Positions 20,762 through 31,374 of a DNA stretch of 64,000 nt are shown one piece after another. The position numbers were made by a program, and so were the translations under genes. Source of the DNA: Cenococcum geophilum 1.58 (taxonomy: Eukaryota; Ascomycota; Dothideomycetes; Gloniales; Gloniaceae); contig KV748200.1 in NCBI GenBank assembly GCA_001692895.1, positions 751,343 through 815,342 of the forward strand. Direction: 5' to 3'. A model generated the notes under the pieces. It had not been told where the DNA came from. It worked only from the letters and a program-made list of their open reading frames with translations, and did no database searches. Position 1 is the first letter of the stretch, and each line of letters starts with the position of its first letter.

Positions 20762-22180
20762 TTAAGACATACTATCTTCAGTGACCACAGCAACAACAGC
20801 TGCAATATCGTCTGGCTTTCCACCATGCCAATTTTCATCTGGATAATATTTCTGTACTTCCTTGGCGAATGGCCCATCTCTTCTAGTATCTAGGCTTGCT
20901 TCCTTTGCTCCTTTCGTGATAGCAAGAGCTAGCTTGGCTTGGAGCGAATTGGAGTCCGCCTTGTGGCTGCCATCAGCTTGCGTGAGCATCTGCAAATCCT
21001 CGCTCACTTCAAGTACTTGATCCTTCTCGGCCCATGCACCTAGCTTAGCCATTGATCTACTAACAATGGTGAGAGCATCTTGCGGGCTGAGGTTGTCCCA
21101 GACCCCGTCTGTCGCAAAAATTAAAACATCGCCATGTCGAACTTGGTGGTTGGTTATATTGGCGTCCTTGGGTAGGTCCGCAAGAGCACTTGTTCCTCCG
21201 AATACCTCCATCTGCACAAGCATACGTCGGGGTATCTTGGAGAGCTGATACGGTGTGTTGAAAGCATGTGTCTGTGGGTGCGAGAAGTGCCGCACAGCAT
21301 TAAGGCCAAGGTGCATGAAACCAGAGTCTCCTAGACTGTATTGTATTAGAACGGAAATAGCGGAATTGGCGAAAATATTAGGTATGCCTTACTTAGCGAC
21401 TTCTACAAGGCCATTGGGCTCTGCTAGAGCTACGCATGCCGTGCTGCCCCCGCCAATTATTGCTTTATCCTGCATGACCTCATCATAACCGGCTTGAAGC
21501 AAGTCTTTGGGATGCAATAGGCCAGGCTTAGAATCTCCTGGGAAGGCTCTTGCTGCGCACGCCATGTACTCGCAAAGACCATGAGCAAAGTCAGCAGGAT
21601 CTATGCCCGATTCAGACCATCCCCCAACGCCGTCTGCGACCCCAAACGCGAGCGCGCCGGAGTCTCCAACCTGACTAACAAAGAAGGCATCCTGGCCGCT
21701 TTTAGGCCTGGCCCGTTTACCCTCCCGCTGCTTGCATTTTATTATATCTGTGGGCTTACCATTCAGCTGCCTGAGGGGGTGGTGGGTATAGAGGTTATGT
21801 TCTGGGTTGAGACGATGGCCTTTCGCCGAGTATGATGCAGCTAGGTAGTAAGAGTAGTGAGGAGTGGCGCTCCAGGCCTGGGAGTTAGAATGGAATAGGT
21901 GGAGGGCGGTGGAGGTAGCTGGGCAGCTATTGTAATTTACTAGGCAGGCTGGGAGGGATAAAGGAGGCTTCGGGGAGTTGGAGTGATAAAGGCGGGGAGC
22001 AGAGGCTGCTGCGAGTAATGATGTTGTCGAAAGGTAGAGGAGTAGTAAACCGGAGGCTGCAGGCAGATGCAAGTCTGCGCGAGGTAGAAGCCGATTACAT
22101 AGCCCCAATGCGCCGGCAACGGCGAAGCCCATGGCCGTGGCCAAAGCCCAGGATAGAGGATCAAGCGTTAATGGAGTCAA
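20762..22180 (-). CDS. ptc7: PP2C-family protein phosphatase, PTC7/azr1 type
   Basis: Mn/Mg-dependent Ser/Thr phosphatase; yeast Ptc7 acts in mitochondria, where it dephosphorylates the CoQ biosynthesis protein Coq7, and the S. pombe homologue is azr1. Exon 1 is 22180-21393, exon 2 is 21335-20762, and the 57-bp intron begins GTAAGG; the product is 453 residues. Splicing recreates the conserved VANLGDSGFM core. Metal-binding and catalytic motifs are GQDAFF, FGVADGVGGWSESG, FATDGVWDNL and KPDDIAAVVAVV. The ~130-residue N-terminus holds two hydrophobic stretches (around LATAMGFAVAGALGL and LLLLYLSTTSLLAAA), suggesting organelle targeting or a membrane anchor. It is divergent from PRP4. Confidence 0.9.
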
Positions 22181-22507
22181 AACAAGATGAACAGAAAGGG
22201 CGTCGAAGAGGCGGCATGACGATGAGAGGAGAGGTAAAGAGCAAGGCGTAGGAGGCTAGGGATGAAGAAGAAGAAGAAAAAGAAGAAGGATAGAAATGTG
22301 CTTCCTGAACTATCCATGAGGGTCGAGGTTTCGGCGAGATACGTAGACGGCTAAACTTCGTCAGCCTTACCTTCTGCAAACCCCCTCCCCCATCTTGACA
22401 TCCCTTCGATTCCGGCGCTGCACTCCATCCGTTCTCGCCACACCCGCTGACTATTTGCTTGTTATTTTCTGGTTGCTTGCTGTACATTCCATCGACTTTG
22501 GCCCAAG
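22181..22507. promoter_or_regulatory. Bidirectional promoter PTC7 / PRP4
   Basis: 327 bp between divergent start codons. It includes an AGAAGAAGAAGAAAAAGAAGAA purine tract near 22265-22290. Confidence 0.5.
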
Positions 22508-24297
22508 ATGATGCACCCGGCAAGACAGGCCTATGTGGAGGAGGAACTGCAAGAGGTAAGAGCAAATTCATCATGCCCATCCATGGCAATTCAGTATTCA
22601 CAGAAGTTTTTTTAGAGAGTGTGCTCTCCCTTGCAGCCACCCGCAGCCACAAGACGTATCGTTTAACCGCGCAAACATATGCTGATGGACATGGTGGGTT
22701 TTAGGATATAGATATGGGAGGCATCGATCTAGCCAATGTTCGTAAGTTGAGCTCTTTCATGTTTCCCAATTTTCTTTCTGAGAGTGAAATCTGACTGCAA
22801 GTCATAGCTATTGATCGTGACTACCTCATGCCATCGGGCGCCGCTGGGGTTTCCGCCGAAAAAGCCTCCGCCATTCTCTCTCAGTTCTCCCGAAAACGGC
22901 GCGCTGCCGCCATAGCTGTCCCGACTGCTGATGCACATGTTAGAACGCGTCTGCGCCAGCTCGGTGAACCCATCACCCTATTTGGGGAAGGGCCTGGAGA
23001 TCGAAGGGACAGATTACGAGAGCTTCTTACGCTTCAAGCTGAAGCTGCCGAGGCCGAAGATGGTGAGGGAGATATTCAAATGGGCGATGCCCGCACAGGC
23101 GGAGATGAGGAGGAAGGTGATGACCAGGAGGAATTCTACACGACAGGCACAGCCGAGCTACTGCAGGCAAGGAAGGAAATAGCCCGGTATTCGCTACCGC
23201 GGGCGCAAACCCGGATAGCATTTCAGAAGGTTGAGGCTACGATTCAAAGACGAGCGCATGTAAGGCATCGCAAAGGTATCAAAGAACGACTACAAGGCTT
23301 CGATCTATATGGATCGCAAATTGCAGCAGATCGACCAGTTGGCATCGCAAGATTCTCACCAAATGGCGAGCTCATAGCAGCCGGCAACTGGGCGGGTGGG
23401 ATTAAATTGCTAGACGTACCAAATCTTGATGAAAAGGTGGCCTATCGTGGTCACGCTGACCGCGTAACTGGAATTGCTTGGGCTCCCGGAGCGACCCTTC
23501 CTGACAGCACCGTTTCAACATCCTCAGTGAATTTCGCGTCCGGCGGCGGAGGTGGCAATGTTCAGCTATGGTCATTGGACCAAAACACACCAGTGTCCAC
23601 GCTTTCCGGACACAGTGAGCGTGTCTGCAGGGTAGAATTCCATCCGTCAGGTCACTACCTCGCGTCTGCATCTGAGGATACCACCTGGCGTCTCTGGGAC
23701 GTCAACACCTCCACAGAACTGCTGATGCAAGAAGGCCATGCTAGAGAGGTTTACACTGTCAGCTTCAATACTGATGGATCCCTGCTCGCTAGTGCTGGAC
23801 TAGACAGCATTGGACGGATATGGGACCTTCGCACTGGACGAATGGTAATGTTACTGGATAGCCACATCAAGCCCATATATGCTTTGGACTGGAGTGTTGA
23901 TGGTTACCGCATCCTTTCTGGCTCTGGCGATGGTTTTGCAAAGTGCTGGGACCTTCGCGCAATGCGAGAAATGACATCGATCGGCGCTAATACAGGAGGG
24001 GTGACGGATCTGAGGTGGTTCAAGGGGACAGATGGCCCGGCTAGCGGACAGCTCCTGCAGAGGGACGAGAAGGGAGAGGTACAGCCGAAAAAGGCGGGGT
24101 CATTTTTCGTCTCCTGTGGATTCGACAAGAACGTCAAAATATTCTCTGCGGATGACTGGGCGCTCTGCAAAACCCTGAGTGGCCATGTAGGGAACGTGCT
24201 TAGTACGGACGTTACAAGCGATGGGAAATGGATTTGCAGCAGCGGCCATGATCGAACCGTGAAGCTGTGGGCTAGGGATGATCAAGAGGGGGTGTGA
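22508..24297 (+). CDS. prp4: U4/U6 small nuclear ribonucleoprotein Prp4
   Basis: WD40 component of the U4/U6 and tri-snRNP that contacts Prp3 during spliceosome assembly. Inferred exons are 22508-22555, 22705-22741 and 22808-24297, giving 524 residues. The first two short exons supply MMHPARQAYVEEELQE and DIDMGGIDLANV ahead of the long exon; without them the protein would start at an internal Met at 22828. An SFM/PRP4 motif lies at ~70-95 (VRTRLRQLGEPITLFGEG), followed by an acidic stretch and then about seven WD repeats from ~190 to the end, ending in DRTVKLWARDDQEGV. The start could equally be the second Met at 22511. Confidence 0.92.
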
Positions 24298-24809
24298 GCA
24301 TTAGGAGATACTGATTCAAGATCATGGGAACAGCAGTCCATTCGTGTCGAAGCACGCCATCAAAAGTGTTGAGGAGGTTTTTTGCCTCAGAGTCTGTCAC
24401 AGGTTCGCTCTTGCATTGCTCTAATATGAACAAGTTGATGATATGCAGATCTGCCCACAGCACTGCTTCAACAATCTTACAGCTCGCGTGAGTACCGGTA
24501 GCAACGTGGCTATGGCAAGAGCGCCATACCGATTTACAGTCCAAAAATCATTTTCGAGTTAGGAGACATGGTTTCTCTTCAGCCTTGATATCTTGATATG
24601 CATCCTCATTGCTCGAAATTCAAACCGCAATTCCGCTGTCTTTTACTTGTTGACCCTTGGCTTTCTTTCGATCCAAAATGCTACGCACATGTATACGTGA
24701 CCGCACACTACGGAGTGGAGAAGTTCAGGCATTTCGCAAAACTACTTCAACGCCTTGCTTCAAGAGAAGCCTTGGGATACTTCCCGGGAACTTTAACCGT
24801 CCGGGTATC

Positions 24810-24825
24810 ATGACTCATGAGTCAT
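24810..24825. promoter_or_regulatory. 16-bp palindrome of two overlapping Gcn4/AP-1-type sites
   Basis: ATGACTCATGAGTCAT is a perfect palindrome holding TGACTCA and its mirror TGAGTCA, the consensus bound by Gcn4/CpcA-type bZIP factors. It lies in the gene-free region ~0.5 kb past PRP4 and ~3.1 kb before the bZIP gene. Function is inferred from the motif only. Confidence 0.45.
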
Positions 24826-26659
24826 AATCCAAGACTGCGAGATCCACTCCCTCCCACTCTGCGTATCCCCTCCGCTTTCGGATCCCCTCCACTTTCGGAT
24901 CTTTGATTAGCTTCTGGAAAACCAGATAGCACTCCAAATAAAAAGCTGACAGTGAAGTCTTAGTTGTAGACGATCAGGATCAACATTTAATGGGGAATTT
25001 GGTTAGATTCAGTAATCCTTAGTTGAGAAGATAGGCGATTTATATACTAACGAATCGGCGCTATGTTTAGTGTTCTTATGAGCAACCGCGAGTCCTAAAA
25101 TTGGCCTTCGGCCTTTATTGGGGACGATCAAAACCTGTCGCGCACTGATAGCAACTCTATCAACACGCCGACTGGAAGAGAGAGCTTCAACGGAATAGTT
25201 CAGGAGGCGAGTTACTGTTTCATCAAGCGTGCCAGTCGGACTGCCTCCCGCTTACTCACCGTCAAATCCCAATTTAGGAGAGTAAAACAGGGCCATGGAG
25301 GGTTGGAAAACAATGCAACTCAACAGTCAAAGATGAAGATTGAGTCATCGGAAGGAAAACGTGGACTTCGGCGCCCAATATCTGGAAATTTCCACAGAGT
25401 TTTGGTAGGTAGGAAGATGAAGCAAAGACCCACCTAAGCTGAAGCAAGTGGTTAAGCTGAAAGGCTTTGGGTCCAAAGTAGAGAAGGAATAAGCGGTGCC
25501 AACTGCTGGCGACAGCTTGGAGGAGCTGCAGCCTTACCTTTGCTGTCTATTCCTGGTCACATTAGCAAATTTTCAAGCGACGAAAGTTCGCCTTGCCGAT
25601 TGGGCTTCAACAGCATCAAGGCTGCATGGCAGCATTGTGGTTAGGGTTCGCATGAGGAGCTGCTATTGCTTTGTGTTCAGCAATAGGGTCGAAACGGCCA
25701 TGTCTCGGGGTAACTTTGGGCTGCTCGCTGGGATTGGGGAAATCGTCACCATCCAGACAGGCTTTTTCAGCTCCGCATCACCACGGCACCGAAGCACCGC
25801 AGCAACGCCCCGGGGCGAAAAGCCTTGGCGGGGATGATTAGCCCGACGTTGGTTCCAGATGCAGCGCAAGCAACCTCTCAGCTTTCAGCCAACTTTGTCT
25901 GGTTTTCCGCTGCAAGTTTCGCCGTGCCCCGTCCGGCCCGGCGCCGTGTGATTGTGTGCGATTGAAAGCGAGCCCGCATTTCCCCCTCTGTTATTCGCCG
26001 TCTCGTTAGCGACGTGCAAATCAGAAGGCAGCACTTCTCGCAAAATTCTACAATTTGCTGCGATAAGACGTGACAGGCGTGGGAGACTCCTCCGCAAACA
26101 GGAACGCGAACCTGATGCCGCAACCGTTTTACTGGAGAGGCACATGCCAGTCGCTCCTCACGCTTCCCTCGCGGCCACTTCACGGCCAGGCTTAGATGAC
26201 ACAGGGCCATTGAACAGTCGACAGTCAAGCAGGAGTGGGCCCATTGTGCGAAATAATGGTAGAGAGAGACCAGACGACCGCCATCCCGGGAGAAATGCTG
26301 CCGGAAATGCCTTGCTGCGCATCTTTCCAGTGTACCGGTACAACTGACTGGCACGACTTGGGATGTTGAGCGGCAGCGATGTGGCTGCGTGGATTGTCCC
26401 ACCAGCCATCTCGCCAAGCTGCCTCACGATAACTTGGTACGCCGTAGCAGATGACAGTAGTAACCTGGGGCAACATAGGGCAACTTAAGGGATGCTCCAT
26501 ATTGACCATCACGACAAGATCCTCTCTGTTGTTGCTGAGGCGGTGAAATGACTCGTGACAGTTGACACAGCCGGCTCCGCGAAGGCAAGAGGAAGCTCCT
26601 TGCGACGAGACGAGCGCGGCCGAGCAGGGAGTTACTCGTATAGTCATCGTGTCGTCTGA

Positions 26660-27115
26660 TTGCTCGTGCTGGTGCTCGTGCTGGTGCTCAATACTCATGC
26701 TCGCTCACGCAACAGTGCTGCCAAGACCAGCACGAGAGGCAAAGGGCAGGGTGCGAATGGTGTTGAGTGCGGGACGGAGCAAAGCGTTGCTCCCCAGGCT
26801 CGCCAGCAGGAGGGGTCGCCAGGTCTTTCTCGTCTGCGTTGCTCAGAAATTTTTACGCCGGCTCCTAAGCCAGAATAGCGCGGCCGAATCACGCATACCA
26901 TGGCATGAATGGCAATGGCCTCTGCGGGCCCGGCCCGCGCCTGTCCTGTCGGTCATTCTGCTGCACCGTGCAAGCAAGTCGCACCGGCAGAGCCAGAGGT
27001 TGCTGCTGGTTGCTGTTGTTGCTAGTGCTGCTGGTGTTGCTGGTACTGCTGGTACTGCTGGTGCTGGATGGTGTTGAATGGTGTTGGATGGTGTTGGATG
27101 GTGCTCTCGCTGGAC
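26660..27115. repeat. Triplet-rich low-complexity tracts
   Basis: Two imperfect microsatellite tracts: GCTGGTGCTCGT-type units near 26660-26700, and CTGCTGGT, CTGGTA and GTTGGATG units at ~27000-27115. The open frames they create (Leu/Val or Gln/His/Pro runs) are repeat artefacts. Confidence 0.7.
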
Positions 27116-27947
27116 TTGTTGCACCGAACCCCCGCCGCTTCATCAGGGTGAAGTGCGGAGAGCGTCACACGGCTCTGCTCTCCCAGGCGATGCTCAGGGC
27201 AAAAAACCCAGGGCGACAACGGCTCTGCTACCGGGCGTCATCTCATTTCGTCGCTCGACCGGCCGCCTGATGGCTGTGATCGGGGATCTGGGCGAGAGCG
27301 ACGAGAGCGTGAGCATGAGTGAGCGTGGAGAGGCAGAGGGCCCTTTGGCTGCTGAGCGGGAGAATAGTGGCCGACAAACAAGTCGCTTTGCGACATGGGC
27401 GACATGGATGGCTGCATGTCCCCCGTGCATGGGCAGGGGGGCATCTACAGCCAGTCGTCCGCGGTGGTCCCGCCCGCTTGCTGCATGAGTACCCGACACT
27501 CCTTGGGGCGCCGAATGGCAGGACGCGCTGCTTTGTATCGCGGGCACCCCACGGACATGGCACCCCAACCTTACTGGCACATTGTAGACTGGACGCTGCA
27601 AAGCCCTGCTCGCGCCGCACCCTCCATCGAAGACTCTTGTCGGCACACACATATCAGCCCAGCCCGCCCAGCACTGCGCTCCCACACCCACCTTTGCCAC
27701 TTCTCCAGCTTTTGTCCATCCCGTCGACCATCGCGACGGCCTCTTCACTTTTGCAGCTCCCAGAAAGACGCTTTTGCGCTCGGATTGACGCCGTGAGAGT
27801 CTACGACACCGGCTGCCGTCCCTCTTGTCCTTCACTGGGAACATCCCCGCCATCGCTCGATTGCCGAATCGAGCAATCCACACCGCCATTACTGCGCCTA
27901 CACCGGTAGTTGTGCTACAAGTATCCAACCTCTCCAGCCTCTCCGCC

Positions 27948-30030
27948 ATGGCCTACTCGCAGCAAATGGACTTCCATCGTCCTTCCTCCACCCTCTCCGT
28001 CGACCGCAAGCCGTCCACTTTCTCCTTCGACGACAACGTCACCTTAGATTCCAACATTCTGGACACGCCCAGCATCATGTCCCCCACCAACAGCACCCAG
28101 GGCATGTTTTCGCCGGACACGTCTCTCTGGGAGGACTTTCCTGCCGGGCCCTTTGCTGATCGAACTTCCACCAACAACAGCACCAACCCCTTCTTCGAGC
28201 AGAACAACAACCCCTTCACTCGCCTGCCGGCAACCCAAGCAGCAACATATGGCCAGCAGCCGTCAGCATGGCCGCTCTCCGACAGCTCGGGCTCTCGCAC
28301 GCCCACTGCGACGAAGCCATTGCACGCATTTGGTCAGGGTGATTTCGACTCGGGCCCCCCGTCATCCTTCATGCCTGTAGGCTCGCACTTGCCGTCAGCC
28401 TTTGGTGGCCTGCCGCTCCACAACAACGTGCGGCCCAGCTCCGTCTTCCCATCTGCCCAGCCCGAGCAGCCGCTGTCTCCGCATAACAACACCGAGTGGA
28501 TGGCGTTAACGGCACAGGAATTGGAGTCGCGGCCAGGGCCGAAGCGGATGAGGCCGAATACCCCCCCACGCTCGTTCTCTCCGCGACGTGACGGTATAAG
28601 GAAGAAGAATGCTCGATTCGACATCCCACCCGAGAGGAGCCTGCTCAACATAGATGTGCTCATCCAGAATTCCACGAATGATGACGAGATCAAGGAGCTC
28701 AAGCAACAGAAACGCCTACTCAGGAACAGACAGGCCGCGTACGTCCCTTTCCTTGGACTTTGGTTCTTTGGTCTTTTTTGGTCCATCGTGCCAGTTAGGT
28801 TTTCTATTGTCGATTTGCTAATATTAACGTAGACTCGATTCGCGGCAGCGAAAGAAGAAGCATACCGAAGAGCTTGAGGAAGAGAAGAAGCTGTGGACCG
28901 AGCGAGTAAGCGTTCTTGATGATGAGATTGCCAACATGCGGTTGCAGATCGAAGGTCTCCTAAGAGAGAAAGAGCAGTGGCATCATGAGCAGATGGAGAC
29001 CCGACAGATCATCGACCAACTGCAGTGGGATAAGGAAGAACTTGTCCGATCACACACGCTGGAGAGTGGTGAACTTCGCAAGAAGGTTTCTGTGTTGAGC
29101 GAGAAGCTTGATGCCAACAGCACTGCTATGTCTGTTGCACCCAGCTCTACCTTCACTGACTTCGCGTCAGACATGGACAATCTCAATATGGGCCCCAACG
29201 ATTGGGACAACTATATCTTCGTCAACGAGGTTAACGACTTCTGTATGGATGAGCCAACGCCATCAGCAGCTCAACAGAACCAACAGCGAGAAACCTCCCT
29301 GGTTGTCGCTCCAAGAAAGAAAGGTACTGAAGACAAGCCTGTCGCTTCGGGACTTCTCCTCATGCTCCTCCTGTGCGGCGCCTTTGTGGCAAGCAAGTCC
29401 TCTGGTTCCTCTGCTCCGCCCCTTCCTCGCATGCCAGACGACGTTCGTGCCGCATCCGCCACCGTTCTCGACAGCATTTTCAAAGACGCTGGCGTTGCAC
29501 CATCACCGTCTCAGCACCATTCTCTCATCGTCAACAGGATCGAGGCACTCGAACCCAGCTCATCCGGCGCCAATTGGCCCAAGCGCACTCTCTCAAATGC
29601 TGAGTTCGCTAGCCTCTCTCACGGTTCCGGTCCGAGTCTCGATCAGCTGCACTCCCACCTAGTCGCCCCAACCAAGGATCAAGAGAACGAGCAATTGTTC
29701 TCCATCAGTGCTTCGCAATACAACAGCCTCACTTCTACCGACTTCACACGACGAGGCTACAGTGTGCATAGCGATGACATGAACGACCCATTGTCACCGG
29801 GCTCACAGCCTTCTCAGCATCGTCGCAACCTCGCAGAGACGCTTGCCGCGATGCGTGAAGAGAGCAAAGGCGAGACTGCTGCCGAGGTGTACACACGAAG
29901 CCTGCTGTGGGAGCGCATTCCAAGCGAGGTGGTCCACGAGTTCAAGCGCATGGTCGAAGAGAGCGACCACGTCTCGACCAAGTCTAGCACGAGCGATGGA
30001 GAAGTGCACAAAGTTGAGGTGGGCGGCTGA
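27948..30030 (+). CDS. bZIP transcription factor with a hydrophobic, membrane-like segment
   Basis: Exon 1 is 27948-28738 and exon 2 is 28833-30030; the 94-bp intron begins GTACGT. The product is 662 residues. The intron falls inside the DNA-contact motif, and splicing rebuilds NRQAALDSRQRKKK (N-x7-R at ~260-268). A long leucine-zipper coiled coil follows (~275-350). The N-terminal ~250 residues are Ser/Pro/Asn-rich and activation-like. After the zipper, residues ~437-451 (GLLLMLLLCGAFVAS) are hydrophobic enough to span a membrane. The C-terminal 200 residues are soluble. The layout recalls membrane-tethered bZIP factors such as ATF6, but the lumenal part is short and no protease site is evident. 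I do not assign a specific fungal name. Confidence 0.85.
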
Positions 30031-31374
30031 GCTACGAGTTAGTCTTGCCGAACATGCAGCCAGTCTTCTCAAATCAAGTTGATGACGACAGGCTGACGAT
30101 ATCTATCTCTTTATCTGCATTGTATGGTTTCGCATGAGCTTCGGATATGTTCGCTTCACATTTATGGGTTTTAAAGGACAAATTTGCATTTGGGAGGGGT
30201 TTTCATTTCTCAGTCCACAAACGAGCTGCAACGGCTCGCTCTTTAGCTTTCCCAGGGCTCTTTCACTTCACCCGGATTTTGGAACGGGTCATTTTTGTTT
30301 TCGCACCAAATCAAGTCATGGGATATGGGACTACTCGAGCATAAAGGCGGCTGGGACTGCACCGGATGGGGGAACGTACATTCCAATTCTCATTTGTCAC
30401 TTTTTAAACCAAGCCCACTTTTTATAGCTGGAATTTGTTTCTTTAGTGTTGGATCTCAGATTTGGATTTACATGATGTTTTTCAATGCAGAGCGGAGCGA
30501 GCGAATCTGGATTCTCCTGTTGAGTTTTCTTTTTACTGAATCATCATGTTTACAGATTTTCATGTCTAGGATTACGAATGTACATGCGATGCTGGCCCAG
30601 CTGTGAGGCCGGCTGAACATACTGCACGACGGGTGAAGAGAGACCGAAGGAGGACAACACATGGCCTTCTATCATTAATTTTTCTTACGTCGATACGATG
30701 TTGCTTTCTTGGCTCGACGCCGGAGAGACGATGGGAAAGGGGAACGGGCCGGCTGTTTTTCACTATGTTGACCGGGGTGAACTGGGGAATTATTTTCCAT
30801 TGGAGAATATTTACCCGGACACCTCTAATACAAAGAGAGAGCAACCGTCTTGGATTGTATGTAGGCTCGCGGGAGCGGCGGAACTGTAGCTAAATCGGAA
30901 GCATCATCGTCAATCTTCACTATTACTGTTCATCGTCATCATCACTGTCCACCACTGTGCACCACCACCACCATAACGGATGTTGATAACTGTTCAATGA
31001 CATTTGCCGTGCAGGAGACCTGATTCTGCACAATGTTTCAATGGCTAACACGCACTGGATGGCATGCCAGAAGCTGGACAACGGCGTGGCACTAAATTTT
31101 TTTATTGAGTGTGGGTGACCAGCAGTTCGATCCTACGCCATGCAGCTCCTCCTGATACCGGCTCGTCAATCAGGACGCTGCGCCCGTCACCATCGCTAAA
31201 ATTATCCAAAACCCTCTCCAGATGACTCGATTTCCGATCCGATTCGAGCGAAAAGGGCAAAGACGACCATAAACACACCGGAAGCGCCATGCCCAAGACG
31301 AGGGTTCCGAGGCAGGGCCCGTGATCATGTCAGCACGTTAACATGACAACCGGGACGGCCATGAGGTTTGCGCG
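30031..31374. other. Convergent intergenic region
   Basis: 1.34 kb between the 3' ends of the bZIP and Sel1-protein genes. It contains CATCATCA and CACCACCACC triplet runs near 30905-30975. No gene or RNA was recognised. Confidence 0.55.

Larger units (their letters stand above)
24298..27947. other. Long gene-free region upstream of the bZIP gene
   Basis: 3.65 kb, the longest gene-free stretch in the window. I see no protein with recognisable domains on either strand. The part beyond 25.9 kb is GC-rich with many stop-poor frames that look accidental. There are microsatellite-like tracts at 26660-26700 (GCTGGTGCTCGT units) and 27000-27115 (CTGCTGGT and GGTGTTGGAT units). The last ~600 bp is C/T-rich and probably 5' UTR. 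A long promoter and leader for a developmental or stress regulator is the simplest reading. Confidence 0.55.

Noticed and set aside
22161-22652. 163-codon minus-strand frame covering the PTC7/PRP4 gap
   Set aside because: It overlaps the promoter and the first PRP4 exon antisense and shows no domain.
26225-27488. Multiple 60-171 codon frames in the long gene-free region
   Set aside because: Their products are made of microsatellite-encoded runs (Leu/Val, Gln/His/Pro) and do not agree with each other or with any family.
27194-27949. 251-codon minus-strand frame and overlapping plus-strand frames before the bZIP gene
   Set aside because: GC-rich region with stops depleted in all frames; no domain, and it overlaps the probable 5' leader.
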